Origin: Sphingobium sp. CECT 9361
Lineage (GTDB): Bacteria > Pseudomonadota > Alphaproteobacteria > Sphingomonadales > Sphingomonadaceae
Reading direction: 5' to 3'
DNA length: 64,000 nucleotides
NCBI RefSeq assembly: GCF_918741285.1
Contig: NZ_CAKKNC010000007.1
Span: 124,001-188,000 of the forward strand
Below the pieces are notes generated by a model. It saw nothing but the letters and a program-made list of their open reading frames with translations. It searched no databases and had not been told where the DNA came from. Below, piece after piece: positions 15,328 to 24,673 of the stretch; within the stretch, counting starts at the first letter, position 1; each line of letters begins with the position of its first letter. A program made the translations under genes and the position numbers.

Positions 15328-16914
15328 GTGGCTGACGTTTCCGATGCCGCCCCGCAGGAGCGCTCCATAGTATTTGCGCCTTTCCGCTCCACTGGGGTCA
15401 AGATGTTCCTTATCTTGACTTTGGCGCTGCTACCGCTGGGGCTTGTCGCCTTGTTCGCCTCGCTTCAAGCCATCCGCACGGCAGACATGGAACGGGTCTC
15501 CCTTCTCAAAATTTCCGTTGTCCAAAGCGCTCGCACACTTTCGTCCGAGACTTCCCTCGATCGGACAGCCCTCCGCATTGGCATCAGCGGCTCTACCAGG
15601 GGAAGGGTCGATCCGCAGCAATGCGAACGCATCTCCATGTTCATTCGATCAAGAACATCTTCCGACACTATATTCGCTATATACAACACAGCCGGAAGAC
15701 GTCTTTGCGCAACCGCCGGTGCATCGCTCGATCGATTTTCCATACCGAATCGACCGGATTCGCGACCCATGTCGTTACTGCCGGAAAAAGACACATTGGT
15801 GGCGCGCACCACCAGTGCCGATGGGAGTCTTGTGGCATTGATATTCTACGGTCGGAACTATCTGAACCGGATCATATCGCCTTCCTCGTCCACGGTCAGG
15901 CATCAATATGTTCTGACGCAGGGCGAAAAACGGTTGTCCGTCTCGGGCAGCGCCGCGCGTCAGGCGGTCGGAAATCTCGAAAAGGTATCCGCCCCTGTCG
16001 GGCCGTCCGATATTCTGCTGACCTTGACCGCGTATAATCCGCCAAAAACCTGGGCGCGAACGCTCTCGCTGTTTCTGCCCCTGCTCATGTGGTTCTCCGC
16101 CGCCGCGATTGGATGGTTTGTCGTTAACCGGCTGTTGATCCGTCCGCTGGTGCTGCTGCGCCGGGCGGTAGCTGCCTATCAGCCGGGCGTCCCCCTGAAA
16201 CCGCTGGAAAAAGTCCGCACCCCCGCGCAGGAAATCACCGATCTGGGCGAGACATTCCGGGCCATCAGCGAGGACGTGGCAACGCACGAAGTCGAAATGT
16301 CGGAAAGTCTGGTCCGACAGCGCAAGCTGACTCGCGAAGTCCATCATCGCGTGAAGAACAACCTCCAGATTATTGCCAGCCTCATCAACTTGCACAGCCG
16401 ATCCGCGGTGACGCCCGATGCCGCCGATGCCTATGCCTCCATCCAACGTCGCGTCGATGCATTGTCCGTGGTGCATCGCAATCACTTCGCGGAGATGGAG
16501 GAAAATCGCGGTGTCGGCATCCGGGCGTTGGTGAGCGAACTGGCGGCGGGCCTACGTGCGTCCGGCACCGATGGTGGCGCGCGCCTGGCGATTCAGATCG
16601 ACAGTGCAGATTTGCACGTCAGTCAGGACATTGCTGTCCCGGTGGCATTTTTGGTGACCGAACTGGTGGAGCTGGCGATGCTATGCGATCCTGCGGCGAC
16701 CATCCGTATCACGGTGCACCTGAAAGACGACGAACCGGGTCGCGCCCAGATCAGCGTTGCGTCGCTCGCGCTCAGCACCACTCCGGTTCTTCAATCCCGT
16801 CTGGAAGGCCGCTTCGACCGTGTCCTGACCGGGCTATCGCGTCAACTACGCGCGCCCCTGCGCCGCGATGAAGAGGAAGGCATCTTCTGCATCGACATTC
16901 CGATCATGGACTGA
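15328..16914 (+). CDS. phyP: HisKA_2-family membrane sensor with degenerate ATPase domain (PhyP-like)
   Basis: 528 residues from GTG 15328. Two membrane helices (about 27-47 and 242-265) enclose a periplasmic sensor of about 190 residues. A HAMP-like linker follows, then the HisKA_2 box REVHHRVKNNLQIIASL with the expected phospho-histidine at His340. The catalytic part is unusual. Where the family has NELVTNALKHA, this protein has TELVELAMLCD, losing the ATP-binding asparagines, and no DxGxG loop follows. That fits a phosphatase acting on PhyR rather than a kinase. PhyP of Sphingomonas melonis, found at the same place, was described as a negative regulator of PhyR. The symbol is assigned by position and architecture. 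Confidence 0.8.
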   Translation: MADVSDAAPQERSIVFAPFRSTGVKMFLILTLALLPLGLVALFASLQAIRTADMERVSLLKISVVQSARTLSSETSLDRTALRIGISGSTRGRVDPQQCERISMFIRSRTSSDTIFAIYNTAGRRLCATAGASLDRFSIPNRPDSRPMSLLPEKDTLVARTTSADGSLVALIFYGRNYLNRIISPSSSTVRHQYVLTQGEKRLSVSGSAARQAVGNLEKVSAPVGPSDILLTLTAYNPPKTWARTLSLFLPLLMWFSAAAIGWFVVNRLLIRPLVLLRRAVAAYQPGVPLKPLEKVRTPAQEITDLGETFRAISEDVATHEVEMSESLVRQRKLTREVHHRVKNNLQIIASLINLHSRSAVTPDAADAYASIQRRVDALSVVHRNHFAEMEENRGVGIRALVSELAAGLRASGTDGGARLAIQIDSADLHVSQDIAVPVAFLVTELVELAMLCDPAATIRITVHLKDDEPGRAQISVASLALSTTPVLQSRLEGRFDRVLTGLSRQLRAPLRRDEEEGIFCIDIPIMD

Positions 16915-16918
16915 GACC

Positions 16919-18049
16919 CTATTTCTTCAGATAGCTTTCGCGGACCGACGCGGCAAATGAGCCGAACCGACCTTCGGTGATCGCATCGCGTATCCCCTGC
17001 ATCAAATCCTGATAGAAGTGGATGTTGTGCTGCGTCATCAGCATGGCGCCCAGCATTTCCCCCGCCTTTACCAGATGATGCAGATAGGCACGGCTCCACG
17101 TGACGCACACCGGACAGCCGCAGCGTGCGTCGATCGGCGCTTCGTCCTCGGCATGGCGCGCGTTGCGGATGTTGATCGGACCGCCCCAGGTGAATGCCTG
17201 CCCATTCCGCCCCGATCGCGTCGGTAGCACGCAGTCGAACATGTCGATGCCGCGCTCGACCGCGCCGACGATATCGTCCGGCTTGCCCACGCCCATCAGG
17301 TATCGGGGACGATCCACGGGCAACTGGTCGGGCGCGAAATCGAGCGTCGCGAACATCGCGTCCTGTCCCTCCCCCACGGCCAGACCGCCCACTGCATATC
17401 CATCGAAACCTATCTCGATAAGCTGCTGGGCAGAGCGCAGCCGCAAATCCTGATCGAGAGCGCCCTGCTGTATCCCGAACAAGGCAGACCGCTCCGCGTG
17501 CTCGACACCTGCATCGAACCCTTCGCGCGACCGGCGGGCCCACCGCATGGACCGCTCCATCGATAGCGCGGCTTCATCCCGCGTCGCGCCGTTCTTCGTG
17601 CATTCGTCGAACGCCATCACGACATCGCTGCCTAGCAGCCGCTGGATCTCCATCGATCGCTCGGGCGTCAGCATATGCTTCGATCCGTCAATATGGCTGG
17701 AAAAGGCAACACCCTGTTCGGTCAGCTTGGTCAGAGCGGAAAGGCTCATCACTTGATAGCCACCGCTGTCCGTCAGGATCGGCCTGTCCCACGCCATGAA
17801 CCGATGCAGCCCGCCCAGCCGCGCCATGCGTTCCGCACCCGGACGCAGCATCAGATGATAAGTATTGCCCAGAATGATGTCGGCGCCCGCTGCACGCACT
17901 TCATCGGGGCGCATCGCCTTCACCGTGGCGGCGGTGCCGACCGGCATGAAGGCTGGCGTTCGAATATCCCCCCGGCGCATTGAAAGCGTGCCGGTGCGCG
18001 CCTTTCCATCGGTGGCGGCTATGTCGAAGGCGAAGCGGGGTCGGGTCAT
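16919..18049 (-). CDS. tgt: tRNA-guanine transglycosylase
   Basis: 376 residues. Catalytic and zinc motifs are present: [12 protein letters not shown] (with the nucleophile-region Asp), [22 protein letters not shown] (second catalytic Asp) and the C-terminal zinc cluster C-x-C-x2-C (CGCPVC) followed by a His (HHLVKAGE). It exchanges guanine 34 for preQ1 in Asp, Asn, His and Tyr tRNAs. queA, the next step in queuosine synthesis, is on the same strand beyond the GGDEF-EAL gene. Confidence 0.97.
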   Translation of the reverse strand: MTRPRFAFDIAATDGKARTGTLSMRRGDIRTPAFMPVGTAATVKAMRPDEVRAAGADIILGNTYHLMLRPGAERMARLGGLHRFMAWDRPILTDSGGYQVMSLSALTKLTEQGVAFSSHIDGSKHMLTPERSMEIQRLLGSDVVMAFDECTKNGATRDEAALSMERSMRWARRSREGFDAGVEHAERSALFGIQQGALDQDLRLRSAQQLIEIGFDGYAVGGLAVGEGQDAMFATLDFAPDQLPVDRPRYLMGVGKPDDIVGAVERGIDMFDCVLPTRSGRNGQAFTWGGPINIRNARHAEDEAPIDARCGCPVCVTWSRAYLHHLVKAGEMLGAMLMTQHNIHFYQDLMQGIRDAITEGRFGSFAASVRESYLKK

Positions 18050-18081
18050 CCTGCGCCCATAGGCGCTTTTGGCAGCCTTTG

Positions 18082-20073
18082 TCAGCCCTCGGCGCGTTTG
18101 CGCCGCTGTCTTACCGGGCGCAAGGCGCGCTGCGTATCTATAACGATGTCGTTCGCCAGCAATCGCTTTATCTCCGCCCGGGTCTTGGGCTGACAGAGCA
18201 GAAAACCCTGCGCATAGGTGAAGCCTGCTTCGCGAGCGTATGTTTCCTGATCCTCGCTCTCGATACCTTCCGCGACCGTATCCATGCCAAGTTCTGCGGC
18301 AAGGAAAGCGATTGCGCGGACAACCGCCTGATTTTCCGGGCTATTCTGCACATTGTGCATGAAACTCTGATCGACCTTGATCGTATCGAACGCATAGGCG
18401 CTCAAATAGCTGAGCGAGGAATAGCCCGTGCCAAAATCGTCCAGCGCCAGCCGCAGCCCGATCTTGCGCAATTCCAACAACATCGCACTGGTGCGTGGCT
18501 GATCGTCCAGAAACACGCTTTCGGTCACTTCCAGTTCAAGCCGCTTGGCAGACAGGCCGCTGGCCATCAGATGCCCGATGACCATCCGCGGCAGGTCCGC
18601 CGCCTGAAACAGTGCCGGCGACATATTGACTGCGAGGCGGATATGCTCCGGCCATTCCGAGGCAGCACTGCATGCTTCCGCCAGCACCCAGTCGCTGATC
18701 TCGGTGATGATCCCGATGTTCTCGGCCACGGGAATGAACTCGGTTGGCGCTATGGACCCAAGCACGGGGTGCGACCAGCGGACCAAGGCTTCGCAGCCGA
18801 CGAGCTTGCCGCTGCGCAAATCGAACATGGGCTGAAAATGCAACGAAAGCTGATTGTCCGGGATCGCACGCCGCAACCCGGTTTCCATGTCGTGAAGACG
18901 GTTGAACCGTTCCTTCATAGACCAGGTAAAGCTGACGGCGCGATTACGTCCAGTGCCTTTAGCCTGATACAGCGCCATATCGGCATGCTGCATCAACTCA
19001 TCGACATCGCGCCCATCCTGTGGTGCCACCGCTATGCCCAGCGATGCCGTGATGGCCAGCGTATGCCCGGCGATTTCGAAACTGTGGCGGAAATAATCAA
19101 TGACATCGGCAGCAATTGCCTGCGCCTCAGCACGATTGACATTGGGGCAGATCAGTATGAACTCATCGCCTCCGAAACGCGCCACATGGCCGCGCCCGTC
19201 CAGTGCCTCAGCCAATTTTTCGACAACCGCGCATAACAGATGATCGCCGATCATGTGCCCAAGCGAGTCGTTGATTTCCTTGAATCGGTCCAAATCCAGC
19301 CACAAAATGGCGACGGCATCGTTCGTGCGGCGGTTTTTGTCGAAAATTTCGCGCAGGCGTATCTGCATCGCCATCCGGTTTTCTACGCCGGTCAGGCTAT
19401 CGAACCTGGCGAGTCTTTCGTATTTCACGGCTAGCTGCGATTTCTCGCGTTCGCCCTGCAGCGCGTCAATAACGATGCGGTGAGTCTTGACGCTGATTTC
19501 GGCGATGCCCACCAGCATCAAGACCATCATTACGGCCAGAATGCGGTAGATGAAATCGCCCTGCAACCACAATCCTGCAGCCGTGGGCAATATCATGAGC
19601 GAGCTTTGCCCTACCGCTATACGCACGCGCCCTGCATTTCTGCCGGAAATCGCCGCGCCATAACTGGCCGCAAGCGTGGCGACGAGCATGTGCACGACGG
19701 GATCGGTTGAACGCAGGAGCGCCAGGCACGACATCCCCCCCAGCAGACCGCCGTGGATCCAGCTCGCAGCTTCGAAACCTATTGCCCAAGCGCGTCGGCT
19801 GCCAAAGCCCCGCTCGACCGTGATCCGATCGGCAATCCACGCACAGGCAAGCCGCGCAAGACCGGCAATCGCCAAACCAATCGTCAACGCCAATATGATT
19901 CGATCTTGTAATTTCAACGCGACGATGATGCCGATGCCGGGGGCAATGGCACAGCCGATTATAAGCGCAAGGGGAGACGCATAAAGCGATTCGGCAAGCA
20001 ATTGCTGCGCGTGAGCATCCACTCCCGCGTCGCGTCGAGCATGAATGCTCCACTGCTTTGCCTTATCCGTCAA
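18082..20073 (-). CDS. Membrane GGDEF-EAL cyclic-di-GMP signalling protein
   Basis: 663 residues. About 190 N-terminal residues form several membrane helices. A GGDEF domain follows, with an intact [10 protein letters not shown] active site and the upstream [12 protein letters not shown] and [15 protein letters not shown] segments. The C-terminal EAL domain has [22 protein letters not shown] and [11 protein letters not shown], the residues expected in an active c-di-GMP phosphodiesterase. Both domains look competent, so the net direction cannot be predicted. The gene is wedged between queA and tgt on the same strand. A 215 bp gap with no gene (20074-20288) lies upstream. Confidence 0.94.
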   Translation of the reverse strand: MTDKAKQWSIHARRDAGVDAHAQQLLAESLYASPLALIIGCAIAPGIGIIVALKLQDRIILALTIGLAIAGLARLACAWIADRITVERGFGSRRAWAIGFEAASWIHGGLLGGMSCLALLRSTDPVVHMLVATLAASYGAAISGRNAGRVRIAVGQSSLMILPTAAGLWLQGDFIYRILAVMMVLMLVGIAEISVKTHRIVIDALQGEREKSQLAVKYERLARFDSLTGVENRMAMQIRLREIFDKNRRTNDAVAILWLDLDRFKEINDSLGHMIGDHLLCAVVEKLAEALDGRGHVARFGGDEFILICPNVNRAEAQAIAADVIDYFRHSFEIAGHTLAITASLGIAVAPQDGRDVDELMQHADMALYQAKGTGRNRAVSFTWSMKERFNRLHDMETGLRRAIPDNQLSLHFQPMFDLRSGKLVGCEALVRWSHPVLGSIAPTEFIPVAENIGIITEISDWVLAEACSAASEWPEHIRLAVNMSPALFQAADLPRMVIGHLMASGLSAKRLELEVTESVFLDDQPRTSAMLLELRKIGLRLALDDFGTGYSSLSYLSAYAFDTIKVDQSFMHNVQNSPENQAVVRAIAFLAAELGMDTVAEGIESEDQETYAREAGFTYAQGFLLCQPKTRAEIKRLLANDIVIDTQRALRPVRQRRKRAEG

Positions 20074-20288
20074 CTACACACTCCGTCTCTCGCCCCACCC
20101 TTGCCGCACAATGTGTTCCCTTTTGGTAAACTTCTGAATTGGCGTCGCTAAATTCCGGCGCGTGGTTCCTAGAGGCGATAGGTGAAAACGCGGTGAACGG
20201 AGGGAAAGTGCCCCTTCTTCTCGATAAAAAACGCTTTCCCTTTACCGTCGGCTCTCGGGCCTGATCGGGTCAGTACCCATTCTGATCG

Positions 20289-21320
20289 TTAGCCGGGAAG
20301 CAGCAGGCTCGAGTCGCCATAGGAATAGAACCGATATCCCTGTGCGATGGCATAGGCGTACGCTTCCTGCGTCCGCTGCCGGCCCATCAACGCGCTAACC
20401 AGCATGAACAGGGTCGATTTGGGCAAGTGAAAATTGGTCATAAGGCCGTCGACAGCGCGAAACCGATACCCCGGCGTAATGAAGATACGCGTCTCGTCGG
20501 CGAAGGGCCGAACGATGCCGTCCTCGCCGGTGGCGCTTTCCAGCAGCCGCAAACTGGTGGTACCGACAGCGATGACCCGACCGCCCGCGGCGCGAACCGC
20601 ATTCAACCGATCCGCCGCAGCCGCATCGATCCGCCCCCATTCGGCATGCATATTATGGTCGGCGGTATCGTCGGCTTTGACCGGCAGGAAGGTACCTGCG
20701 CCTACATGCAAGGTCAGCGTCTGCGCAAGCACGCCGCGTGCTTCCAGCGCCGCCATCAGCTCCGGCGTGAAATGCAGCGCGGCCGTGGGCGCGGCAACCG
20801 CGCCATCTTCCCGTGCGAACATCGTCTGATAATCTTCGCGATCCTGCGCGTCGGTGGGGCGCTTGGCTGCGATATAGGGGGGCAAGGGCATCCGCCCGGC
20901 CCGCTCAAGTAGAATTTCGACCGGCGCATCGCCTTCGAAATTCAGCGTGATTGCGCCTTCATCGTCCTTCGCGCCAGCAATCGCCGTCACGCCTTCGCCG
21001 AAATCGATGCGGTCGCCTTCGCGAACGCGCTTGGCGTTGCGGACGAATGCTTGCCAGCTACGCAAGCCTAGTCGCTTGTGCAGCGTCGCGCCGATCCGCG
21101 CTTCGCCTCGCATCCCCTCAAGCTGCGCAGGAATGACGCGCGTATCGTTGAACACCAGGCAATCGCCCGCGCGTAACAGCGACGGCAGATCGGACACGAT
21201 CCGATCCGCCATGCCCGCTGTCCCGTCCAGCACCATCAACCGCGCAGAATCGCGCGGCACCGCAGGGCGCAACGCGATCCGCTCCGGCGGCAAATCGAAA
21301 TCGAACAAATCTACGCGCAT
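20289..21320 (-). CDS. queA: S-adenosylmethionine:tRNA ribosyltransferase-isomerase
   Basis: 343 residues starting [20 protein letters not shown]. Diagnostic blocks: [52 protein letters not shown] and the C-terminal [17 protein letters not shown]. It transfers the ribosyl group of SAM to preQ1 in tRNA to give epoxyqueuosine. It pairs functionally with tgt at 16919-18049. Confidence 0.97.
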   Translation of the reverse strand: MRVDLFDFDLPPERIALRPAVPRDSARLMVLDGTAGMADRIVSDLPSLLRAGDCLVFNDTRVIPAQLEGMRGEARIGATLHKRLGLRSWQAFVRNAKRVREGDRIDFGEGVTAIAGAKDDEGAITLNFEGDAPVEILLERAGRMPLPPYIAAKRPTDAQDREDYQTMFAREDGAVAAPTAALHFTPELMAALEARGVLAQTLTLHVGAGTFLPVKADDTADHNMHAEWGRIDAAAADRLNAVRAAGGRVIAVGTTSLRLLESATGEDGIVRPFADETRIFITPGYRFRAVDGLMTNFHLPKSTLFMLVSALMGRQRTQEAYAYAIAQGYRFYSYGDSSLLLPG

Positions 21321-21426
21321 CGACCAAATCCCCCTTTCCCCTTCAGGGGAGAGGATCGAGGAGAGGGGGTATCACATCGACACCCAATATTATGCCGTTC
21401 CCATCCGCTAGGAAAAGCGGCTTTCT

Positions 21427-22179
21427 TTACGGCTTGATCGGCGCGCTCAGATCCGCAGCGCTAGGCACCTTGGCGGGTGCAGGGGCGACGTTCAGATTAG
21501 CGGGGACAGCCTTTCCGTCGCTCTCGATCGAGGCCTGCACGATCACCGACGGATCGGCGGGCGGCTCGCCCACGGCGATGGGATCGATATATTGCATCCC
21601 TTCGATCACCCGGCCAACCACCGTATATTTCTTGTCAAGTTGCATCCGGGGCAGGAACAGGATGAAGAACTGGCTGTTCGCGCTGTCCTCGCTCGCCGCA
21701 CGCGCCATCGACACCGTGCCGCGCAGATGCGGCATCAAGTTGAACTCCGCCTTCAGGTCCGGCAGCGGCGATCCGCCGGTGCCGTCCCCCTTGGGATCGC
21801 CACCCTGCGCCATGAAGCCGGGAATCACGCGATGGAACTTCAGGCCATTGTAAAAGCCCTGCCGCGTCAGCGTCTTGATCCGCTCGACATGGTTCGGCGC
21901 GATGTCGGGGCGTAGCTGGATGCGCACCCGGCCGCCTGTCGACAGATCCAGGTCCCATACATTGTCGGGTTCGACGGGCACGACGGCTGCAGGCACTTTC
22001 GCCGCGCCCTCTTCGCCCAGCTTCTTGGCGTTTTCAGCCGCGATGGCCGCAGACTCAGCCTTCTTGAGCTCGTCGGCCCGCCCGCCGCCGCCCTGCGCCA
22101 TAGCCGGTGCCGCCGCGATCGCCGCAAGCATGAACGTGCCTGTTATGCACGCCGTCCTGAAACCCTTTAACAACGCCAT
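21427..22179 (-). CDS. Exported cyclophilin-type peptidyl-prolyl isomerase
   Basis: 250 residues from the ATG at 22179, chosen because AGGA lies five bases upstream. The signal peptide ends APAMAQ. A low-complexity linker rich in Ala, Glu and Lys follows (about residues 30-65), then the cyclophilin domain with LKFHRVIPGFMAQGGD, NSQFFILF and YTVVGRVIEGMQ. A C-terminal extension of about 35 residues is proline/alanine-rich. It should assist folding of proteins in the periplasm. It is separated by 106 bp from queA on the same strand. Confidence 0.92.
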   Translation of the reverse strand: MALLKGFRTACITGTFMLAAIAAAPAMAQGGGGRADELKKAESAAIAAENAKKLGEEGAAKVPAAVVPVEPDNVWDLDLSTGGRVRIQLRPDIAPNHVERIKTLTRQGFYNGLKFHRVIPGFMAQGGDPKGDGTGGSPLPDLKAEFNLMPHLRGTVSMARAASEDSANSQFFILFLPRMQLDKKYTVVGRVIEGMQYIDPIAVGEPPADPSVIVQASIESDGKAVPANLNVAPAPAKVPSAADLSAPIKP

Positions 22180-22266
22180 GTTCGTCCTGTCTCCAGCGGA
22201 GGAATAGGTGGTCCGCACCATCGTGCGGATAAGAAAAATACTATGAATGGACCATGAGCGGTCGCC

Positions 22267-22785
22267 TCATGTGCCCTTTCGCCCGATGCGCTCTACGCGC
22301 TCTGCCACTTCCTCGCAAACCTTGGGACTTACGAATTTGTGGATGGGTCCGCCGAACAGCGCGATTTCTTTGACCAGACGGCTTGCAATCGGCTGCAGCG
22401 ACACGTCGGCCATCAGGAATACGGTCTCGATGCCGGCATTGATCTGCTGGTTCATGCCCGCCATCTGATACTCATATTCGAAATCCGCGACCGCGCGCAG
22501 GCCGCGAATGATCATGCTGGCCCCTTCCCGCTCGGCAAAGGTCATTAACAGCGCGTCGAACGCCACCACATGGATTTCGGTGTCGATGTCGGCGCATTCA
22601 CGCTTCACCATCTGCATCCGCTCATCCAGCGTGAACATCGGAGATTTGCTCGGATTGGTCGTCACGCCGATCACCAGCCGGTCGACTAGCTTCGCGCCAC
22701 GCCGGATGATATCCATATGCCCCAGCGTCACGGGATCGAACGTGCCGGGATAGACGCCCACGCGCGGTTTCAGTCTCTCGCTCAT
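22267..22785 (-). CDS. coaD: Pantetheine-phosphate adenylyltransferase
   Basis: 172 residues. Nucleotidyl-transferase fold with GVYPGTFDPVTLGHMDII (the T/HxGH nucleotide site), RGLRAVADFEYEYQMAGMN and the C-terminal VSLQPIASRLVKEIALFGG. It makes dephospho-CoA from 4'-phosphopantetheine and ATP. The start overlaps the end of ispA by four bases (ATGA), so the two are coupled. Confidence 0.96.
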   Translation of the reverse strand: MSERLKPRVGVYPGTFDPVTLGHMDIIRRGAKLVDRLVIGVTTNPSKSPMFTLDERMQMVKRECADIDTEIHVVAFDALLMTFAEREGASMIIRGLRAVADFEYEYQMAGMNQQINAGIETVFLMADVSLQPIASRLVKEIALFGGPIHKFVSPKVCEEVAERVERIGRKGT

Positions 22786-23690
22786 CGGTCACGCTCCACT
22801 ACATAGTCCGCAATCGCACGCAACAGGTCGGCTTCCGCGCCGAACCCATGCAAATGCGCCTTCGCCTGATCCACCAGCATCCGCGCCTGTTCGCGCGCAC
22901 GCTCGACACCCAGCAGCGAGACGAAGGTTTCCTTGCCCGCTGCCGCATCCTTGCCCAATGCCTTGCCCGCCAGATGGGCATCGCCTTCCACGTCCAGAAG
23001 GTCGTCCGCAATCTGGAACGCCAGCCCGATATCGCGCGCATAGCCATGCAGGCTCGTGCGACCCTCTGGCGGGATCCGGCCCAGAATTGCCCCCGCCTCG
23101 ACACAAAAGCCGATGAGCGCACCAGTCTTTAGTTGTTGTAACCGCGTGACCGTCGGCAGATCGAAGCCGGATTTCTCCGCCTCCAGATCCATCATCTGAC
23201 CGCCCGCCATTCCGGCCGGACCGCTGGACACCGCCAGCGCCCGAACCAGTTCGCACCGCACGAACGGATCGGCATGGGTGCGCGGATCGATCAGCACTTC
23301 GAACGCTAGATCGTGCAGGCAATCCCCGGCCAGGATCGCCGTCGCCTCGTCGAATGCCTTGTGGACGGTCGGCTTGCCGCGGCGCAGATCGTCATTGTCC
23401 ATCGCCGGCAGATCGTCGTGCACCAGCGAATAGACGTGGATGCACTCGACCGCCAAGCCCACACGCACCGCCGATTCGGCCGCCACGTTGAACAGGTCTG
23501 CTGTCGCCTTAACCAGCATCGGCCGCATCCGCTTGCCGCCGCCAATGGCCGCATGGCGCATCGCTTCATACAGGCGCGCACGCGCATCGTCGGGCACCGG
23601 CAGCAGGGAATCGAACGCCTTGTCGATGGCGATGCCGACTTCCCGCACCGCAGCGTTCAGCAGATCGCTCTTTGCCACAGATGCGCTCAT
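22782..23690 (-). CDS. ispA: Polyprenyl (geranyl/farnesyl) diphosphate synthase
   Basis: 302 residues from ATG 23690, chosen because GGGGGA lies seven bases upstream; an in-frame TTG at 23705 is less likely. First aspartate-rich motif in [17 protein letters not shown], second in QIADDLLD, plus GGKRMRP. It condenses isopentenyl diphosphate with allylic primers for quinone, bactoprenol and carotenoid synthesis. Cluster xseB-ispA-coaD; in many proteobacteria xseB-ispA-dxs are together, but no dxs is seen here. Confidence 0.95.
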   Translation of the reverse strand: MSASVAKSDLLNAAVREVGIAIDKAFDSLLPVPDDARARLYEAMRHAAIGGGKRMRPMLVKATADLFNVAAESAVRVGLAVECIHVYSLVHDDLPAMDNDDLRRGKPTVHKAFDEATAILAGDCLHDLAFEVLIDPRTHADPFVRCELVRALAVSSGPAGMAGGQMMDLEAEKSGFDLPTVTRLQQLKTGALIGFCVEAGAILGRIPPEGRTSLHGYARDIGLAFQIADDLLDVEGDAHLAGKALGKDAAAGKETFVSLLGVERAREQARMLVDQAKAHLHGFGAEADLLRAIADYVVERDR

Positions 23691-23715
23691 GCCGACTTCC
23701 CCCAAAACTCAGCGT

Positions 23716-23973
23716 TCAATTGGCGTCGAAGGGCTGCGCCCCGATCGCGTCGCCTGCCGGATTGAGCGTCAGCTTCTGAATCTTCGCCTCGGCATCGGCC
23801 AGCCGCCTGGTGCACTGGGCCCTCAACGCTTCGCCCCGCGTATAGAGCGTGATCGATTCCTCCAGCGGCGCGTCACCGCTTTCCAGCTTGCGTACGATGC
23901 CTTCCAGCTCGCGCAACGCATCTTCGAAGGACAAGGCGGCAACGCCTTCGCTCTCTATGGTGTTGGTCTCCAT
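23716..23973 (-). CDS. xseB: Exodeoxyribonuclease VII small subunit
   Basis: 85 residues from ATG 23973 (an ATG at 24009 gives 97). The family pattern is clear: [20 protein letters not shown], then [15 protein letters not shown] followed by C-x2-RLADAEAKI, forming an antiparallel helical hairpin. It partners XseA, not in this window, to degrade single-stranded DNA. ispA starts 25 bp later. Confidence 0.93.
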   Translation of the reverse strand: METNTIESEGVAALSFEDALRELEGIVRKLESGDAPLEESITLYTRGEALRAQCTRRLADAEAKIQKLTLNPAGDAIGAQPFDAN

Positions 23974-24169
23974 GACAGAAGCATTGGCGGGGGCCGAGCC
24001 TATGGTCAACCCCGCCCGTTAATCGCGCAGACAGCCGTCATGACGAATGATCGAGATACGCCACCCAAGTGTAACGAAAAGGTCAAGCCGCGCCGCAATA
24101 TAGATAAGGTCAAAAATACCATTTTTCCGTTGACGCACTATGCTGCAACCGCACATACGAGGTTCCGTC

Positions 24170-24547
24170 ATGAAACATCATATCCCCCTCCTCGCCGTCG
24201 CTGCCCTGATCTCGCTTTCCGCGTGCAGCAAGTCCGAACCTGAAGTCGTGGGCGGCCCCGCCGACCCGATGGCTGAACAGATCGCCAACGCTGCGCCTGT
24301 CGAATTGCCGCCTGCCGTGAAGGCCAGCAAGCAGTATCGTTGCAAGGACAACAGCCTGATTTTCGTCGACTTCCTGTCCGACGACAAGACGGCCAACCTG
24401 CGCACCGAAAAGAACGGCACGCCCACCAAGCTGACGGCTGCCGAAGCCGGTGGCGCTCTGAAGGCCGATGGCTATGAAGTCAGCGGTCTGGGAAGCCCTG
24501 TAACGATCACCGTTCCCGGCAAGAGCGCACAAAGCTGCAAGGGCTAA
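24170..24547 (+). CDS. MliC-like small lipoprotein (putative lysozyme inhibitor)
   Basis: 125 residues from the ATG at 24170. A lipoprotein signal peptide ends in LISLSAC with Cys as lipid-modified residue 1 of the mature protein. The C-terminal 70 residues resemble the MliC/PliC fold: YRCKDNSLIFVDFL at its start, an SGLG turn, and a terminal Cys (SAQSCKG) able to pair with the Cys of YRC. MliC proteins block C-type lysozyme. Similarity is by pattern only; a general small lipoprotein is the fallback. A terminator follows. Confidence 0.7.
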   Translation: MKHHIPLLAVAALISLSACSKSEPEVVGGPADPMAEQIANAAPVELPPAVKASKQYRCKDNSLIFVDFLSDDKTANLRTEKNGTPTKLTAAEAGGALKADGYEVSGLGSPVTITVPGKSAQSCKG

Positions 24548-24574
24548 GTCCCTTCCTCCTTCTCAACCCATCAG

Positions 24575-24606
24575 GGCCGGACGCGAAAGCCTCCGGCCTT
24601 TTTCTT
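24575..24606 (+). terminator. Intrinsic terminator after the MliC-like gene
   Basis: GGCCGGA (24575-24581) pairs with TCCGGCC (24592-24598), followed by a T-rich run TTTTTCTTT. It lies 28 bp past the stop. Confidence 0.85.
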
Positions 24607-24673
24607 TGCGCGACAATCATGGCGCCTGCCGTGAAGGTTGCCCAAATCCCCACGCCCCGCTAAACGCGCGCAC

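Noticed and set aside
20200..20260. GGGAAAG/CTTTCCC inverted repeat downstream of queA
   Set aside because: The loop is about two dozen bases and the stem only seven; too weak to call a terminator.
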